NCBI GenBank assembly: GCA_958496175.1
Contig: OY292278.1
Coordinates: 39,122,001-39,186,000, forward strand
Length of the DNA: 64,000 nucleotides
Direction of reading: 5' to 3'
Source of the DNA: Sisyra terminalis
Taxonomy: Eukaryota > Arthropoda > Insecta > Neuroptera > Sisyridae
Under the pieces are notes generated by a model that saw only the letters and a list, made by a program, of their open reading frames with translations, was not told where the DNA came from and did not search any database. A program made the position numbers and the translations under genes. This document shows, piece after piece, positions 61,962 through 64,000 of the stretch (positions within the stretch are counted from its first letter, which is position 1; each line of letters starts with the position of its first letter).

Positions 61962-62357
61962 TAAGGCCTTATCATAATTTATCAAAATTATAAGAAATAG
62001 AATGTTGATTTTTTGCAAATATAGGAATACTTCTTAATGTCATCCAATTAATATTAGTGTCATATCGTTAGAATCCGTTAGTAGATTCGAAAGTTGTACT
62101 AAACTATACGAGGGTCTATAACTGCACGTTTTTGCCGCAAAGTAGTATGAAATAGCTGGTAGTCAACAACCAGAATAGTCTGGAGTGCGAAGAGTTAAGA
62201 TAATAAATAAGTAGTGATTCCAATAGACGAATAAAGTTACAATAAATTAAGCATTTTAGTTATTAGGGAATTTCATTAGACATGCTTTTGCTTTTTTGAG
62301 AATTCGTCGGTTGAAATTTTACAGTAGGATAATATAACTTTTGAATATTAGTGCTTT
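61962..62357. other. AT-rich spacer
   Basis: Nothing recognised. Confidence 0.5.
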
Positions 62358-62546
62358 GGGCAAGACGGATACGGGCAAAACGGATAACTATTCGTTTAGC
62401 CCGGTTAGCCCAATAATATATTTTTATCGAAACTAAACAAATTTAATTAAGTCCATTAGCATATAGGTGTAGTAGTATTCAATTTGTGATATTATTAATA
62501 TTATAATTTTAAAAGGATTAATCAGAAGGATGAAACAAGTTGTTTA

Positions 62547-62685
62547 TGTTTAGTATGCTCAGAAGTATATTGAACCACTTATAGAAGACTGGATTGAGTG
62601 CAACCAATGCAAGAGGTGGGCACACGAGAACTGTACTTCTTATTTAAGGCTAGACAGTTACTATTGCGATGACTGCGAAGATTAA
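62547..62685 (+). pseudogene. C4HC3 PHD-finger C-terminus of a pogo-like transposase
   Basis: A CLVC pair (62547-62558) is followed, after a one-base shift, by the 37-codon frame 62572-62682 with TAA at 62683-62685. This holds EDWIECNQCKRWAHENCTS and YYCDDCED. Together they give the full C-x2-C, C-x2-C, H-x2-C, C-x2-C ligand order of a PHD finger, with the usual tryptophan before the histidine. PHD fingers at this position occur in insect pogo/Tigger-type transposases. The frameshift between the first and second ligand pairs makes it a pseudogene. Confidence 0.7.
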
Positions 62686-62691
62686 ATCACA

Positions 62692-62795
62692 ATTTGCTTT
62701 GCTTAACCTTTTTACCCTGGTGGTATATCCGTTTTGCCCGATGTCCCCGGTAAAACGGATATACCACCAGGGTAAAAAGGTTAAGTAAAGCAAAT
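62692..62795. repeat. 47-bp hairpin, 45 of 47 paired
   Basis: The left arm 62692-62738 and right arm 62749-62795 are inverted copies with two mismatches around a 10-base loop (CGATGTCCCC). A second hairpin with perfect 13-bp arms (62805-62817 and 62827-62839) and loop GGCGACGTC follows immediately. Confidence 0.9.
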
Positions 62796-62839
62796 GGTGT
62801 TTTAATCCGTTTTACCCGGCGACGTCGGGTAAAACGGAT

Positions 62840-63939
62840 AATATGCAATTTTTTTTGCTGTCAAAATTTTATGTAGAGTTTATTTAAGTTTCTTTTTTTA
62901 CTAGCATTTTTTAAAGATGATAAACTAAAATACAAATTAATAATAAAAAGACTGTTGTTGATTAGAAATTTGTGTGTGATTTTAGCCTTTCCCTTAACAT
63001 ATTCATCTTGCCCGGGCTTCCCCTACTTTCTTCAATGTATGTATCCCAAAATGTCACTAATGATTTAATGTGAAGCAAAATTTTTATTGAGTTTAAATGA
63101 TTTTAATCCTCATTGGACATTATTTCATTTGACTAAGTAGTTCTGAAAAAAAATCTTGTAAGTTTCAATTTTTAAAGTTTTAATCCTTACAAGCTTAAAT
63201 TTTATTGAAGTTCGACATGTTACGAACTTCTCTTTGATTTCGCAAAGGAAAACATATGATTTACAAACCCGTAATCAATGATAGCATCGTACAAAGCATA
63301 CATCCTCCTAAAACGTGTCTCTACTTTTATTTTAATGTAACTTTAAATAGATTGCAAAACCTTGAATTGTAATCCTGTGGAAATTCAACGACTTCACCTA
63401 TTAAATGAAACGAGCGCTCGTCGTACTTCTCGCATTCAGCAGTACAATCATATCGAAGTTGTACAACTTTCATAAATTATTTGAAAATGTTACACGCGAA
63501 AAACGGAGCAGGAGAGATTGAGGGAAAAAAGCGGAGCGAAACGAAACGAGACTGTGTTTTAAAAAAAGAAAATTCGCGTTCAATGTTATGACACAAACAT
63601 CTGCTGGAACATTAATTTTCATTGCAGACACATTTTCGTTGGTGTGTACATACAAGTTCGGGACGAAAATAAGAAAAGTCACACATACACATGCCACGTT
63701 GATTGGAGAGAAAAATCAGGATAATTTTGAAATATGAACGATGTTTTATTTTCAATGAGGTCTAAAGTTAGATAGAAAGCCGCCGAGACCTTGCCGCCTT
63801 GCCAAAATCTCTCCATCTACATACACCACACAAACATCTGGGCTCATCTTCCCACCTGACAAAATGTAAAGGAGTCGAAAAATAATACACAATGTCATTC
63901 ATGCACTAATGGACAAAAACGATCTTCCACAATCTCAAC
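62840..63939. other. non-coding stretch, less AT-rich after 63400
   Basis: No gene recognised. The 75-codon minus frame 63470-63697 has no family resemblance. 63400-63900 lacks repeats and could be intron sequence near an exon. Confidence 0.45.
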
Positions 63940-63965
63940 AAAAAAAAAAAAAAAAAAAAAAAAAA
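63940..63965 (+). repeat. poly(A) tract of about 26
   Basis: An uninterrupted A run sits directly beside the candidate splice donor; on the minus strand it is a T tract about 7 bases into the putative intron. Its length is prone to variation. Confidence 0.9.
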
Positions 63966-63974
63966 CACACTTAC

Positions 63975-64000
63975 CTGCCCCATATCTTTTTTCGTCATCA
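63975..64000 (-). CDS. putative 3' end of a minus-strand exon with splice donor
   Basis: On the minus strand ATGGGGCAG|GTAAGTGTG is a near-consensus donor, with the exon ending at 63975. Two frames are open to the window edge, reading DDEKRYGA or MTKKDMGQ. The second contains an ATG that could be a start codon. No family can be named from eight residues. If real, the intron would extend leftward over part or all of this window. Confidence 0.35.

Larger units (their letters stand above)
62358..62839 (+). mobile_element. pogo-like transposon fragment with repeated terminal motif
   Basis: Six copies of GGG(C/T)AAAACGGAT or close variants occur: 62358, 62373, 62727 (inverted), 62748, 62805 (inverted) and 62827. 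Two pairs form hairpins. Between the outer sets lies the 3' end of a transposase-like frame with a PHD finger. The rest of the transposase is gone. The motif is presumed to be the terminal inverted repeat; the class call rests on the PHD finger, which some insect pogo-type transposases carry at the C-terminus. Confidence 0.6.

Overview
This window looks like AT-rich, gene-poor arthropod (most likely insect) nuclear DNA. I found no intact protein-coding gene, rRNA or working tRNA. The insect reading rests on two things. First, there is a nuclear insert of mitochondrial DNA with the ancestral insect order trnW-trnC-trnY-cox1 and insect-like cox1. Second, the decayed transposable elements are a typical insect mix: Jockey-like and RTE-like LINEs, Tc1/mariner, pogo/Tigger and hAT elements, LTRs, a tRNA-derived SINE and foldback elements. 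I cannot name the species; a beetle is plausible but unproven.

Layout. 0-5 kb: AT-rich DNA with a degenerate GGATTCC-rich stretch. 5.1-7.1 kb: a Jockey-type reverse transcriptase remnant, then a 1.17 kb mitochondrial insert. 8.7-9.6 kb: a possible small solo LTR and two inverted-repeat elements, one holding a hammerhead-like ribozyme. 11.2-11.7 and 18.0-18.3 kb: two LTR-like units carrying TATA boxes and heat-shock-element motifs. 15.1-16.4 kb: a pogo-like element, a hairpin element and a 288-bp-period duplication. 19.8-20.5 and 23.2-23.5 kb: terminal-inverted-repeat elements. 24.5-26.2 kb: a third ribozyme-like motif, a GC-richer island and a Jockey RT remnant. 27.5-28.3 kb: a nested foldback and a 193-bp tandem pair. 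31.3-32.7 kb: a LINE remnant and a mariner-like transposase remnant. 34.8-37.9 kb: a hAT MITE, a LINE tail and a large foldback element. 40.6-45 kb: two RTE-like remnants. 48-51 kb: hAT elements. 53.6-54.6 kb: a SINE and a foldback element holding the best ribozyme candidate. 56-63 kb: an RTE remnant, hAT and Tc1/mariner-type MITEs, and a pogo-like fragment still encoding a PHD finger.

Between these elements lie GC-richer, apparently single-copy islands (about 16.9, 21, 25, 30, 34, 38-39.8, 46 and 63.5 kb). They have overlapping unrecognised ORFs in several frames and could be cis-regulatory DNA. The last 26 bases can be read as the 3' end of a minus-strand exon followed by a strong splice donor (CAG|GTAAGTG). 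The whole window could therefore be one long intron of a minus-strand gene, but this is inference.

The observations most worth following are (1) hammerhead-like motifs with matching stem I arms, two of which sit where the arms of inverted-repeat elements diverge, (2) two different LTRs with heat-shock-promoter architecture, and (3) a pogo-like fragment with a C4HC3 PHD finger and multiple copies of its terminal motif arranged as near-perfect hairpins.
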